The notes beneath the pieces are model-generated. The model searched no databases and was not told the origin of the DNA. It saw only the letters and a program-made list of their open reading frames with translations. 64,000 nucleotides of DNA from Planctomycetes bacterium syqfu. GTDB lineage: Bacteria; Planctomycetota; Phycisphaerae; Phycisphaerales; Phycisphaeraceae. A program made the translations under genes and the position numbers. Below, piece by piece: positions 28,316 to 37,603 of this stretch. Numbering within the stretch: position 1 is the stretch's first letter; each line of letters begins with the position of its first letter. Location of the stretch: the NCBI GenBank assembly GCA_020974905.1, contig CP087563.1:6324001-6388000 (forward strand), given 5' to 3'.

Positions 28316-29242
28316 ATGAGCATATTGATCAACTCCGACACCAAAGTGATCTGCCAGGGCATTACCGGCTCGGCAGGTGCGTTCCATACCAAAGGCTGTC
28401 TCGATTACGGGACCAAGATGGTCGGTGGGGTGACTCCCGGCAAGGGGGGCCAGAAAGACGCCAACGGCTTGCCGATCTTCAATACGGTCAGCGAAGCGGT
28501 CGAAGCGACCGGTGCCGACGCCAGTATGATTTTCGTCCCACCGCCGTTTGCCGCCGACGCCATCCTTGAAGCCGCCGACGCAGGCATCCGCGTGATCGTC
28601 TGCATCACCGAAGGCGTGCCCGTCATGGACATGACCAAAGTACGTCGTGTGCTCTCCACCGACAAGTTCCGCGACGTCAAACTCATCGGCCCCAACTGTC
28701 CCGGCGTGATCACACCCGGCGTAGAAGGCACCGATGACCCCGGTTGCAAAATCGGCATCATGCCCGGTTACATTCACATGCCTGCTTCCAAAGCCCCAAC
28801 CGGCAAGAAGGTCGGCATTATCTCACGCTCCGGTACACTCACCTACGAAGCCGTCTGGCAATGCTCCGAACGCGGCATCGGCCAAACCACCTGCGTGGGC
28901 ATCGGCGGCGACCCCGTCCGTGGTATGGGTTTCATTGACTGCCTGGACCTCTTCAACAAAGACCCCCAAACCGATGGCATTATCATGATCGGTGAAATCG
29001 GTGGCACCGACGAAGAAGCCGCAGCCGACTACATCAACATGCTCATCGACAAACCCGTCGCTGGCTTTATCGCAGGTCGCACCGCGCCTCCCGGCCGACG
29101 CATGGGACACGCTGGCGCGATCATCTCCGGCGGAGAAGGCGGCGCGGACTCCAAAATCGCAGCCCTCAAAGCCGCAGGTGTCCACGTGGCAGAAAGCCCC
29201 GCAGACCTCGGCTCCACCATGGCAAAAGCACTCGGTTTGTAA
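28316..29242 (+). CDS. sucD: Succinyl-CoA synthetase alpha subunit
   Basis: A 308-residue protein. [20 protein letters not shown]-type CoA-binding sequence near the N-terminus, [12 protein letters not shown] in the middle and the active-site His in [14 protein letters not shown] near the C-terminus are all present. The phosphorylated His passes phosphate between succinyl-phosphate and ADP or GDP in the TCA cycle. The start is the ATG at 28316. The beta subunit gene sucC, normally directly upstream, is absent here: the upstream neighbour is the divergent P-loop kinase. A strong terminator follows at 29398. Confidence 0.97.
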   Translation: MSILINSDTKVICQGITGSAGAFHTKGCLDYGTKMVGGVTPGKGGQKDANGLPIFNTVSEAVEATGADASMIFVPPPFAADAILEAADAGIRVIVCITEGVPVMDMTKVRRVLSTDKFRDVKLIGPNCPGVITPGVEGTDDPGCKIGIMPGYIHMPASKAPTGKKVGIISRSGTLTYEAVWQCSERGIGQTTCVGIGGDPVRGMGFIDCLDLFNKDPQTDGIIMIGEIGGTDEEAAADYINMLIDKPVAGFIAGRTAPPGRRMGHAGAIISGGEGGADSKIAALKAAGVHVAESPADLGSTMAKALGL

Positions 29243-29397
29243 CGCAACTTAGCTTGCATAGCGTAATCGAATGCATACTAAAGCACGGGGGCTTTAGACC
29301 CCGTGCACGCTTCGAAAAAAAAGTGATGAATCCAGATCGCAAATTGATCTAAGACATCATCAATGTGATTAAAACAATCACAAACCAAATCATTAAC

Positions 29398-29441
29398 ACA
29401 CGCGACGGTTCATTGCTGGGGAACCGTCGCGTGTTTTTTTT
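29398..29441 (+). terminator. Terminator of sucD
   Basis: A perfect 14-bp stem (ACACGCGACGGTTC / GAACCGTCGCGTGT, 10-nt loop) followed by eight T. Confidence 0.9.
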
Positions 29442-29563
29442 ATAGGTATCAACAATTCGAACTTTTCTTCCCCATCCAACTTGCTGTTTACAGACTGTGC
29501 GATCTAAGCTTTACACGCTGTTATGATCAGCATATTCATAACCCCATTGGAAGGTTTAAACGT

Positions 29564-30430
29564 ATGTCCACCTTACGTCAACGCACAGGATTATTCACGG
29601 TCTTGTTCATCCTCTTGGCCAGCTTCTTCACGCAGACAGCACAGGCTCAACAGGCAGACGGCTTTGCCAAGAAGTCCGACATTTTCTATCTGGATATGCC
29701 ACTGGAAAAAGCCAGTGAATATCAGCAATCGCAAAACCGATTGGACGTGATTTACCCCACGCAAACCAAGGGCTTTGCCACCATCGTCTGGTTCCATGGC
29801 GGGGGTTTGACGGGCGGGAAACGTCACATGCCCAAGGTCAATCCCAAGCATCAATTTGCCACCGTCGCGGTGAGTTACCGTCTGATTCCCAAGGGTACGT
29901 ATGACAACTGTCTGGAGGATGCCGCGGCCGCCGTTGCATGGACCTTCAAACACATCGCAGAACTCGGCGGTGATCCGAACAGAATTTTTGTCAGCGGTCA
30001 CTCCGCAGGCGGATATCTCGCAGCCATGGTCGGGTTGGATAAGAAGTGGTTAGCCAAGCATGAGATTGATGCCAACCAACTTGCAGGCATCGTGCCGTTC
30101 AGTGGCCAGATGACCACGCATTTTCGTGTCCGCAAGGAACGCGGTTTTAACGACAATCACCCGGTGCTCGATGCGTATGCACCGCTTTGGCATATCCGTA
30201 AAGACGCTTCGCCATTCCTGGTTATCACCGGTGATCGCGATATGGAGTTCCCCGGCAGGACCGAGGAAAACCTGCTGATGAACAAGATGATGCAAGTCGT
30301 CGGCCATCCCAACTGCACCATGTACGAACTCCAGGGCTACGGCCATCTCATGACGGCTGGCGGGTATCCCATCCTCGAACGCTGGGTCAACAAACAACTC
30401 AAAGCGATGGAAGAAAGCAAAAAGCAGTAG
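29564..30430 (+). CDS. Secreted alpha/beta-hydrolase, esterase/lipase-like
   Basis: A 288-residue protein with a signal peptide (MSTLRQRTGLFTVLFILLAS.., cleavage near AQA-QQ). The oxyanion motif WFHGGGLTGG and the nucleophile elbow GHSAGGYLAAM place it in the hormone-sensitive-lipase/carboxylesterase group; the acid and His are probably D in TGDRDMEFPG and H in LQGYGHLMTAGG. It should act on short acyl or acetyl esters outside the cytoplasm; the substrate is unknown. GGAAGG lies before the ATG. Confidence 0.85.
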   Translation: MSTLRQRTGLFTVLFILLASFFTQTAQAQQADGFAKKSDIFYLDMPLEKASEYQQSQNRLDVIYPTQTKGFATIVWFHGGGLTGGKRHMPKVNPKHQFATVAVSYRLIPKGTYDNCLEDAAAAVAWTFKHIAELGGDPNRIFVSGHSAGGYLAAMVGLDKKWLAKHEIDANQLAGIVPFSGQMTTHFRVRKERGFNDNHPVLDAYAPLWHIRKDASPFLVITGDRDMEFPGRTEENLLMNKMMQVVGHPNCTMYELQGYGHLMTAGGYPILERWVNKQLKAMEESKKQ

Positions 30431-30476
30431 GATTAACAGCAATTTATTTGATGATGCCGATCACGCATGATCAAAA

Positions 30477-30589
30477 CACAAGCCGCCAGATGAGTGACCG
30501 TAGGGAACGAATCTGACGGATCGTTTTGCCAATGACATCCTGTGCACAGATGCCCCGTCAGATTCGCTTGGCTCATCTGGCGGCTTGTG
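30477..30589. repeat. Inverted repeat, family B copy 2
   Basis: The best copy: CACAAGCCGCCAGATGAG...GAATCTGACGG and CCGTCAGATTC...CTCATCTGGCGGCTTGTG are nearly exact reverse complements around a spacer of about 30 bases. Confidence 0.8.
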
Positions 30590-30736
30590 TTCTGTTGCAT
30601 GGTTTTCATCTGAGCAATTCCATACATCGCTGCATTTATCATTTACAAATCCGACTGACACGTGATAATACTCCCAAGGCCGTGTCTTCCCGCGCACAAG
30701 GCTGCCGATTCACATCCAACTTGGGGGGACCATCAC

Positions 30737-31225
30737 ATGTCCGACCTTTCGCAGCAACCGCTAACCCGCGCCTTGATCCGTGAACACACCGAAGCCTTCC
30801 GCATGTTCCGTGATGCAGTCAATCGACTCGACGATGAGCAGTGGGGCAAAGGCGAACCCACATGGACCGAAGTCCCCGCACGCATCGCATTTCACACGCT
30901 CTACTGTGCGGACTTTTACATCTCACCAGGCAATGATCAATACATCATGTCCAACCGTGATGTGCAGTGGTGGATTGTGCCCATCGACCAACTTCCCAAT
31001 CAAAAAGAGACGTTGGATTTGATCGACACTATCGAGCAAGCCACCGTGGATTATCTCACCACCAATGGCGATGTCGGTTTACTCACCGAAAAAGCAGCCT
31101 CCGCCCGCCGTGAACAAACCCGCGCCGAATGGCTCACCTACGCCTTACGTCACTTATCCCACCACGTCGCCCAACTCTCCGCCGAATGCAAACGCCGTGG
31201 ACTCGGTGCCGCGGATTGGGGATGA
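30737..31225 (+). CDS. DinB-like (four-helix) protein
   Basis: About 162 residues from an ATG at 30737. The helical layout with R-I-A-F-H-T-L-Y in helix 2 and LRHLSHHVAQLSAECKRRGL near the C-terminus fits the DinB/YfiT superfamily of metal-binding four-helix bundles, where spaced His residues bind a divalent metal. Family members include thiol transferases (for example with bacillithiol or mycothiol) and stress proteins of unknown role. Translation upstream of the ATG is not protein-like. Function unassigned. Confidence 0.75.
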   Translation: MSDLSQQPLTRALIREHTEAFRMFRDAVNRLDDEQWGKGEPTWTEVPARIAFHTLYCADFYISPGNDQYIMSNRDVQWWIVPIDQLPNQKETLDLIDTIEQATVDYLTTNGDVGLLTEKAASARREQTRAEWLTYALRHLSHHVAQLSAECKRRGLGAADWG

Positions 31226-31230
31226 GTTGT

Positions 31231-31291
31231 TTTAGACAAAATGTCTAAAGTGGTCTTGACATCGGAACGATGATTAGACAAAATGTCTAAT
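31231..31291 (+). promoter_or_regulatory. higBA promoter with two palindromic operators
   Basis: Two 19-bp palindromes share TAGACA-AAA-TGTCTA: 31231-31249 and 31273-31291, with centres 42 bp apart, or four helical turns. A perfect -35 TTGACA (31256-31261) lies between them and a CAAAAT -10 (31279-31284) inside the second. Binding of the antitoxin would block RNA polymerase, the usual autoregulation of toxin-antitoxin loci. Confidence 0.8.
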
Positions 31292-31320
31292 ATGATACCT
31301 TTGTACTGGAAGGGGGAAGT

Positions 31321-31623
31321 TTGCGAGTTATCAGCCTGAAGCTGTTGCGTGCGTTTTGGGAAAAGCATCCAGATGCTCAATTACCATTGCGACAATGGTA
31401 CAAGCTGGCCTGTTCAGCAAATTGGCAATCACTTCAGGATGTTCGACAGACTTATTCTCATGCAGATGCAGTGAGTACCAATCATGGTGATACGCTCACG
31501 GTTTTTAATATTGGCGGAAACAAGTATCGATTGATTATTCGCATTCGTTATGAATATCAATTGATCAATGTCCGTTATGTGTTGACGCACGAAGAATATG
31601 ACCGGCAGAAATGGAAGGATTGA
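31321..31623 (+). CDS. higB: HigB-family mRNA interferase toxin
   Basis: A 100-residue toxin starting with TTG after AAGGGGGAAG. LRAFWEKHPDAQLPLRQWYK, FNIGGNKYRLIIRIRYEYQL and VRYVLTHEEYDR are the conserved blocks of the HigB_toxin family (RelE fold), which cuts mRNA on the ribosome. As usual for HigBA the toxin comes first. The stop is followed within two bases by the antitoxin ATG. The locus is bounded by its own operators and a terminator and is likely a mobile module. Confidence 0.92.
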   Translation: MRVISLKLLRAFWEKHPDAQLPLRQWYKLACSANWQSLQDVRQTYSHADAVSTNHGDTLTVFNIGGNKYRLIIRIRYEYQLINVRYVLTHEEYDRQKWKD

Positions 31624-31625
31624 AA

Positions 31626-32516
31626 ATGCCCGCGATTCAAACCCGTAAAAATAAACTGCCACGGCGTTTTTCAGATTTGGTTGCCATGATGCCACCGCAA
31701 GCTATCACAGATGATGTGCATCATGAAAATGTGATACAAATCATCGACCAGCTCATGTCATTGAAAAAACTCAGCAAGGGACAGGAGCAATATCTGGAAA
31801 CCTGGGTGCAATTGGTGGGTGTGTATGAAGCATCGCATCATGCGATTGATACCTCGGATATTTCGGGTATCGCCTTGCTTACTCAGTTACTTGAAGAAAA
31901 CGATATGAACGCATCAGATCTCGCACGTTTACTGGGAGTTCATGCGAGTATGGGATCGAAGATACTCAAAGGTGAGAGGGCGTTGACGGTTGAGCATGTA
32001 AAAACAATTTCTGAATGTTTCTGTGTTGACCCAAAGATTCTTATTGAAAGTTCTAAATTGGAAACCAGTCAAAACGTAGTTTCAGTTATTAAAGCAAAAC
32101 ACCCAGACTTATTTCTATCAGGCGGGGTATATGATAAACATGATGATGTGCTCGAAGGTTATCCTGATCGTCGTTTAAAAGAGGATTGCGATATTGAAGA
32201 TGTTATTGACGATCAATTGGACCGCTGGACAGTAAGATTTAGTGTTGGAGATGTTGCCGTATATCAAAAACTGGATATGTTTGGGCGTATGGCAGTAAAA
32301 GGGAGACATTCGAACTACGGTTATTCTGGATATTTTAAGGCTTCAGTTTTTGATGGTGAAAAGTGGAGAAATTTTAAAATATGGAATTTTGTAGATGATC
32401 GTAGCTATAACACACAAGCTGAAATGAAAGATTTGAAAACTCGTGTTATGAAAATAATAAGAGAGCAAGCAGGCAATCTGGTTGTGTGGACCAAACGGAC
32501 ATACGAGTTGAAATAA
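31626..32516 (+). CDS. higA: HigA-type antitoxin with long C-terminal extension
   Basis: A 296-residue protein. Residues 1-140 align in pattern with the COG5499 HigA antitoxins: RRFSDLVAMMPP, the linker helix GQEQYLETWVQLVGVYEASH, and an HTH in LLEENDMNASDLARLLGVHA with SKILKGERALTVEHV, ending FCVDPKILIE. Ordinary family members stop there at about 120-145 residues. Here about 155 more residues follow without a known domain (for example LDRWTVRFSVGDVAVYQKLD). The extension is visibly more AT-rich than neighbouring genes. The start at 31626 has GGAAGGA at good distance; an ATG 15 bases earlier overlaps the toxin. It should repress the promoter and neutralise HigB. Confidence 0.85.
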   Translation: MPAIQTRKNKLPRRFSDLVAMMPPQAITDDVHHENVIQIIDQLMSLKKLSKGQEQYLETWVQLVGVYEASHHAIDTSDISGIALLTQLLEENDMNASDLARLLGVHASMGSKILKGERALTVEHVKTISECFCVDPKILIESSKLETSQNVVSVIKAKHPDLFLSGGVYDKHDDVLEGYPDRRLKEDCDIEDVIDDQLDRWTVRFSVGDVAVYQKLDMFGRMAVKGRHSNYGYSGYFKASVFDGEKWRNFKIWNFVDDRSYNTQAEMKDLKTRVMKIIREQAGNLVVWTKRTYELK

Positions 32517-32531
32517 GCAGGCATGAAACAA

Positions 32532-32570
32532 AAGGGCCGACCTCCTTCGAGATCGGCCCTTGTCATTTTT
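32532..32570. terminator. Bidirectional terminator between higA and the HbpS-like gene
   Basis: AAGGGCCGA pairs with TCGGCCCTT (9 bp, 12-nt loop); T-rich sequence follows on the right and A-rich on the left. It serves the two convergent genes. Confidence 0.75.
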
Positions 32571-32598
32571 ATTTCTTAGTCACTTCAATCAACCGAGC

Positions 32599-33351
32599 TT
32601 ATTTCTCAACCTTGCGCACGGGATGTGTCTTGGGCAGTTTGCTGGCGATGTCGGTGGACTCGGGGGCGCAGGCGGGGTGGCCCCAGCCGCTTTCGGACTT
32701 GCCGTCGGTGATGTCGTTGACGATGTTGTCATCACCGGTCGGACTCACGCCGCCGGGGATGTAGTCGAGTTCCAAAGCGTGGCGGAGTTTCCAGGCGATG
32801 TTGTGGTCAGCACAGGAACTGTCACCGCTGACGCCGATCGCGCCGATGAGCTTGCCGGACTTGTCGTAGAGGGGCAGGCCACCACCGAAGACGTTGACGC
32901 CACCGATTTTCTTGCCGACCATGGGATCACTGGTTTTGCCGACGTTTTGCGGGTTACCACCATAAGCGACATCCGTGTCAACGGGGTTAGAGTGTTGCAA
33001 ACCGTAGAGGCTGCCACCGGGTTGGGTCGCGCTGAAAAGCTGAGCGGTGGACAGGGCAAGGCCGGGCAGGCTGAATGCGTTGGCGGTGTTGGCTTTCTGG
33101 GCGGAGATCACACGGCTGCCGGGCCATTGATCACCACGGTGTTCACCGGAGAAGGTCACCAGTTGGACGATGCCGTCACGGTCGACGATGGTGGCCCACA
33201 TGTTCAATCCAAACCCGCCGTTCTTTTCCTTGACGATGGATTTGAGGGCGGTGGTTACCTGCTCGTGGCTGGGCATATCGCCTGCGATGACAGGTGTGCC
33301 GATGGCCATAATGAGCATGGTGATGAGGACGGGAAATTGTTTGCGCTGCAT
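32599..33351 (-). CDS. Exported HbpS/GlcG-family protein
   Basis: A 250-residue protein with a signal peptide (MQRKQFPVLITMLIMAIGTP, cleavage near VIA-G). The rest matches the GlcG/HbpS fold: VDRDGIVQLVTFSGEHRGDQ, ISAQKANTANAFS, VFGGGLPLYDKSGKLIGAIG and GVSGDSSCADHNIAWKLRHA are its usual blocks. HbpS binds haem and acts as an extracellular redox sensor partner in Streptomyces; most family members have no known role. No sensor kinase lies beside it. Confidence 0.85.
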   Translation of the reverse strand: MQRKQFPVLITMLIMAIGTPVIAGDMPSHEQVTTALKSIVKEKNGGFGLNMWATIVDRDGIVQLVTFSGEHRGDQWPGSRVISAQKANTANAFSLPGLALSTAQLFSATQPGGSLYGLQHSNPVDTDVAYGGNPQNVGKTSDPMVGKKIGGVNVFGGGLPLYDKSGKLIGAIGVSGDSSCADHNIAWKLRHALELDYIPGGVSPTGDDNIVNDITDGKSESGWGHPACAPESTDIASKLPKTHPVRKVEK

Positions 33352-33516
33352 GTGTATCTCCTTATTAATCTGACAGCATGAGGTGTCTTGATCTTAACAG
33401 GTTCAGCGACAGGCTCTAGACAACGAAAGTTATCAACATTCAGGCAAGCGACTCTGATGAGCGTCAGCTTTGATAGAATATTCATCTGACACCAACGCAA
33501 TAGAAATGAGGTCCAT

Positions 33517-34446
33517 ATGAAAACGGTCACATTAGGTAACAATGGTCCTGAAAGTTCGCGTCTGATTTATGGCTGCATGCGCATTGCCGGTTCGTGGAAT
33601 GTTGAAGACTACAACGACGAACAGAAAAAATTGGCCTATGCCGCGCTCGATGCTGCAGTCGAAGCAGGCTACACGCACTTTGATCACGCGGACATCTATG
33701 CTCATACACTTTGCGAAACCATCTTCGGCGGATACCTCGCGGACCATCCCGGACTCCGTGAGAAGATCATGATCACCACCAAGTGTGGCATTCGTTTTGG
33801 CGAACCCAAGACGTTTGATTGGAGCTATGACCACATCGTTGACTCCGCACGAATCTCACTTGAACGCCTGCAGTGTGGCAGCATTGATGTCCTGCTATTG
33901 CATCGCCCGGATTATCTCGCTCAAGCCGATGAAGTTGCCCGCGCATTTGAAACCCTCAAAGCCGAAGGCACGGTCAAGTCCTTTGGTTTGAGTAACTGCA
34001 ATGTGCAGCGTGTTGAACTCATCCGTCAGGCCGTGGGGGATTCGTTGGTGTGTAATCAATTGGAGTTGCATCCGCTGCGCGTCTCGCCATGGCAAGGTCC
34101 CTGGGAAGACGGCACGCTGGATCATCTCAAACGCCGCAACATCACGCCAACGGCATGGTCGCCTTTAGCTGGTGGTCGGTTAGCCAAACGCTCGGTGTGT
34201 GATGAGCCGGACTCCGTGCGTGAACATGTGCAGGACGCACTTGTGAAAATCGGCAAGAAGTACGACGCAGACATGGCGACGATGACCATGGCATGGTTGC
34301 TGCGACATCCTTCAGGCATTCTCCCCATCGTCGGATCACGCACGCCCGAGCGCATTACCGCCATGGCCAAGGCCGATGACATCGAACTGTCACGTGAAGA
34401 TTGGTACGAAATCTACACCGCAGCCTATGGCAAGAATCTGCCGTGA
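33517..34446 (+). CDS. Aldo-keto reductase (YdhF-like)
   Basis: A 309-residue TIM-barrel oxidoreductase. The catalytic tetrad is visible: D and Y in HFDHADIYAHTLCETIFG, K in ITTKCGIRFG, and H in VLLLHRPDYL. FGLSNCNVQRVEL and GILPIVGSRTPERI are the strands that hold NADPH. Substrate carbonyls cannot be predicted. The gene stands alone, with the ATG about 165 bases after the start of the divergent HbpS-like gene. Confidence 0.93.
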   Translation: MKTVTLGNNGPESSRLIYGCMRIAGSWNVEDYNDEQKKLAYAALDAAVEAGYTHFDHADIYAHTLCETIFGGYLADHPGLREKIMITTKCGIRFGEPKTFDWSYDHIVDSARISLERLQCGSIDVLLLHRPDYLAQADEVARAFETLKAEGTVKSFGLSNCNVQRVELIRQAVGDSLVCNQLELHPLRVSPWQGPWEDGTLDHLKRRNITPTAWSPLAGGRLAKRSVCDEPDSVREHVQDALVKIGKKYDADMATMTMAWLLRHPSGILPIVGSRTPERITAMAKADDIELSREDWYEIYTAAYGKNLP

Positions 34447-34573
34447 TCCATAGTTGGCAGCGTCATCCGTTTTTGAAACAAATCAGTTTCCAATTCGCGG
34501 ATATTTTGATTAAACTGTCTTTCATCAAGACACATTTGTGTTCTGTTTCACTTCTTTATCTGGGGGTTCGAAT

Positions 34574-37438
34574 ATGAAACCTGTATACCGTTTTTTCACT
34601 CTCGCGATGGTTGCGTTACTGGTCTCCGTGAGTTGGGCGCAAGAGCGTGGTCCGCAATTGATGCTCTCTCAAGGTGAAGTCCAGATGGGCAATCCGGTGG
34701 ACCGCATGTCTTCTGAGGCGGTTGCCTATGTGCAACTCAACAGCCTGGGGACATTACTTAAAGACCTTGATGGTTTGGCGATGTCAGCCTTGCCTGAGGC
34801 GATGTTACCGGATGAGATCAAGCCGCTGCTGGATTCACCGACACCGGTGCTCAGTCTTCTGGGGATTCAGACGCTGGGCATGCCGCTGACGCCTGAGGTG
34901 TTGGAGCAGATGTTGGGTTTGGACTTCTCTGCCAAAGCTGCGTTGGCGTTGTATCCGGCGCCGGGTGAACCGAAGCTTGCCCTGTTTCTGCCTGCCAAAA
35001 ATCATTTGGCCGTTTCGGGTTTGATCACACAGATGCTCCGCCCGCAACACGTTTCGCGAATCAATGAGCAGGGTCATGAGATTGTCATGGTCGAAGTGGG
35101 TAACAACGATTTGCCCCCACGTGTTTTTGTCGTGAGTATGAAAGATGGTGTGCTGCTGTCCAATGATGCAGCCTTGCTCCTGCGTGCCCTTGGTCCGCAG
35201 CCGCAGTCCGATGAATACATCAAAGCGCAGATGACCAAGCTGGGTGATGACTGTGATGTGTCACTGGTGATTAACCCGCAGCCGTTGATGCCGATGCTGG
35301 CCATGCTCCCGCGTCTCCGCCCGCAATTGGATGCGGGGTTGAACATGCTCATGGGCCGTGCGTTGGGTGATCTGACGCCACAGCAGCGGACACAGATCAA
35401 TAACGAACTACGCTGGCGTTTTGGGATCAACGACATCAGTACCGTGATGCTCTTTGGCAAGTCCGTTGCAATGGGCAGCTTCGACACAGTCGTTGAAGAA
35501 TTCACCGTGGGTATGCAACATTCTCGGGGTGTGATGCTTGGTTTGAATCTCTCACCGACGCATCAGACGCTCATGCTTGATGTGGATTCGGATGCGATGG
35601 CCAAGCAAAACCGTTTTGCTGCGATCAATCTAGGCGAAGTCAAAGAAGCGATCAAACAATTGGATTTGCCCTGGTCTCAGATTTCCGTCTCCGGCAAGCA
35701 ACGGCAGGCAACCAAATCACAGTGGTTACTCAAGTGGATCAACAACACCCGCCAGCAGTTGGTGATGAATGAAGTGCCGACCAAAATTTTTGATACCTGT
35801 CTTGAGATTTACAACAAGCAGCATACGCCGCGACAGGTGCAGGAACTTTCGGATTGGACGCTGTCATCGCGTTTGATTTATGAACCGGAAAATAAACCCG
35901 CTGCGTATTCGACGCTGGCCAAGTACATGGCATCGTTTAATGATGCCGAAGCGCAGCCGTTCGCCACGAACATGATGGTTATGCCCAAACTCGACGCTGG
36001 CAAACTTGATGAGCATTTTCAGTTACAGGCACAGGAAAAAACCAATGACCTGGCAATGGTCAACGCCGAGTTCACCAAGCTTTACAGCGGGGCCAAGCCA
36101 CAGATTATCCGCAGTTACAGTGTTCTGAAGAATGACATGGGCGATCAGATTGATCAATTCATCAAGCAGACACACATCAAGACCAAGTTTGGCATCTTTG
36201 GCTTTAATCAACATGAATTGATCAGTCGCCGCTTCCTTTTTACAACAGAGATTGGTCCTTACACGGTATTGCATGATGGGGCTGCCAATCACAAGCGACT
36301 TGCAACGCTCAAGCAATCTCAAACGCATACGCTTGATCCGATTTTGGACCAGGTGATTGACGGTTTGCCTGAGGGGACGCGTTATTTTGAGTATGCCCGC
36401 ACGTTACAGAATTTGCCGAAGATTCTTGCCTTTGCCGGCGAGTTGGAAGATTTGATTCACCGTGACGTGACGCGCTACGTTGATGAGGTCAATAAGCTTG
36501 CCAAGGCACCGGGGATGCGCAAGGAAAAATTTGAGCAGCAGGTGCTTGAGATTCCCGACATGCCGCTGCTTTATCAGTCGCTGCGTATGGACCCGGAAAA
36601 GAAACAGCTCTATGCGACTTTGCCGTTGGGTTTGGCCATGCCGCGTCCGAAGGTTTACCCGGTGATCCAAAGCCTGATTGCAGACTTCGCGGATCACGTG
36701 GATGACGAAGGCGGGGCGGTCATGTCAATGCGTCAAGTGGGTTCGGAAAATCAAATCCGCATCACACAGGACACCCGCCTTTTCGGACGCCTGATCAAGT
36801 CCCTGGGCAATGCCATCGCCAAGCGTTATCTCAACAATGGTGGCAATCCGGTCGCCAAGATCATGGATGATGTTTTAAGTCCGCTGGATGGCAATTCGCA
36901 ATTCCAGGAACTGCATCACAATCCGATGTGGGAGTTCCTGCTGACCGATCCACAGATCGAGCGCGGTTTCTGGGAAAACATTCCCCTTGGGCCGATGGCT
37001 GGTGCAGGTGATGCGGGTGAACAACCACAGCCCCAGAGAGGGGCGCGCGTCGTGGAGGTTTACTTCATGGACACCGCGGATGGCAGCATTTTCACCGATA
37101 AGTCCGATCAACTCCCGCCAATCACTGCCCCCAGTGGCAAGCATGGCGTCCGCGCTTTCGTCTTTGCCTGCGGAGATTGTGGCGATGAAGCCAATCGCTT
37201 CGTGGGTTGGCTCGAGACCTATACACCCGAAGCCAAGAAGGCGATAGAGACACCCGCTGCAGGTCCCGAAGGTGGGATGGCTAATTATGAGTTGGTCGAA
37301 AACGGTCACCTCGTTGCATCACCTGATAGCAATGGTAAGTGGATCAAAGCCAACTCCAAAGACGGTTTCATGCTCATGGACAAGATTCAAGGCAAGTGTG
37401 GCAACCAAGCCCTCAAACCATGCTTCCCCGGTCGGTGA
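34574..37438 (+). CDS. Large exported protein of unknown family
   Basis: A 954-residue protein with a signal peptide (MKPVYRFFTLAMVALLVSVS, cleavage near SWA-QE). GGGGG precedes the ATG at 34574. The body alternates helices and strands with many Leu, Met and Gln, for example VAYVQLNSLGTLLKDLDGLA at the N-terminus, a pattern seen in several large planctomycete exported proteins that describe themselves only as hypothetical. A short Pro/Gln linker (AGDAGEQPQPQRG) precedes a C-terminal domain with FACGDCGDEANRF. There is no lipobox, cohesin, beta-barrel signature or catalytic motif. Function unknown. Confidence 0.75.
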   Translation: MKPVYRFFTLAMVALLVSVSWAQERGPQLMLSQGEVQMGNPVDRMSSEAVAYVQLNSLGTLLKDLDGLAMSALPEAMLPDEIKPLLDSPTPVLSLLGIQTLGMPLTPEVLEQMLGLDFSAKAALALYPAPGEPKLALFLPAKNHLAVSGLITQMLRPQHVSRINEQGHEIVMVEVGNNDLPPRVFVVSMKDGVLLSNDAALLLRALGPQPQSDEYIKAQMTKLGDDCDVSLVINPQPLMPMLAMLPRLRPQLDAGLNMLMGRALGDLTPQQRTQINNELRWRFGINDISTVMLFGKSVAMGSFDTVVEEFTVGMQHSRGVMLGLNLSPTHQTLMLDVDSDAMAKQNRFAAINLGEVKEAIKQLDLPWSQISVSGKQRQATKSQWLLKWINNTRQQLVMNEVPTKIFDTCLEIYNKQHTPRQVQELSDWTLSSRLIYEPENKPAAYSTLAKYMASFNDAEAQPFATNMMVMPKLDAGKLDEHFQLQAQEKTNDLAMVNAEFTKLYSGAKPQIIRSYSVLKNDMGDQIDQFIKQTHIKTKFGIFGFNQHELISRRFLFTTEIGPYTVLHDGAANHKRLATLKQSQTHTLDPILDQVIDGLPEGTRYFEYARTLQNLPKILAFAGELEDLIHRDVTRYVDEVNKLAKAPGMRKEKFEQQVLEIPDMPLLYQSLRMDPEKKQLYATLPLGLAMPRPKVYPVIQSLIADFADHVDDEGGAVMSMRQVGSENQIRITQDTRLFGRLIKSLGNAIAKRYLNNGGNPVAKIMDDVLSPLDGNSQFQELHHNPMWEFLLTDPQIERGFWENIPLGPMAGAGDAGEQPQPQRGARVVEVYFMDTADGSIFTDKSDQLPPITAPSGKHGVRAFVFACGDCGDEANRFVGWLETYTPEAKKAIETPAAGPEGGMANYELVENGHLVASPDSNGKWIKANSKDGFMLMDKIQGKCGNQALKPCFPGR

Positions 37439-37460
37439 TGCGATAAGTCAAAATGATCAT

Positions 37461-37545
37461 CGTCACTCCCGCGCAGGCGGGAGTCCAGTGGATCTTGCAA
37501 GTGGTCACAGAATGCCACTGGATTCCCGCCTTCGCGGGAATGACG
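37461..37545. repeat. 90-bp palindromic repeat, family A copy 4 (inverted)
   Basis: Reverse orientation relative to copies 1-3: the ACTCCC..GGGAGT arm is on the left and the ATTCCC..GGGAAT arm on the right. Confidence 0.85.
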
Positions 37546-37569
37546 GACAATTACCATCTAACCCAAACC

Positions 37570-37602
37570 AACCTGCGCTGCGAAAGTGGCGCGGGTTTTT
37601 CT
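37570..37602 (+). terminator. Terminator after the large exported protein
   Basis: AACCTGCGC pairs with GCGCGGGTT (one U-G pair) and TTTTTC follows, just before the stop of the convergent gene. Confidence 0.6.
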
Positions 37603-37603
37603 T

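Noticed and set aside
34555-34580. GGGGGTTCGAAT before 34574 as a tRNA T-arm
   Set aside because: No matching acceptor, D or anticodon arms around it; it is the leader of the exported protein gene.
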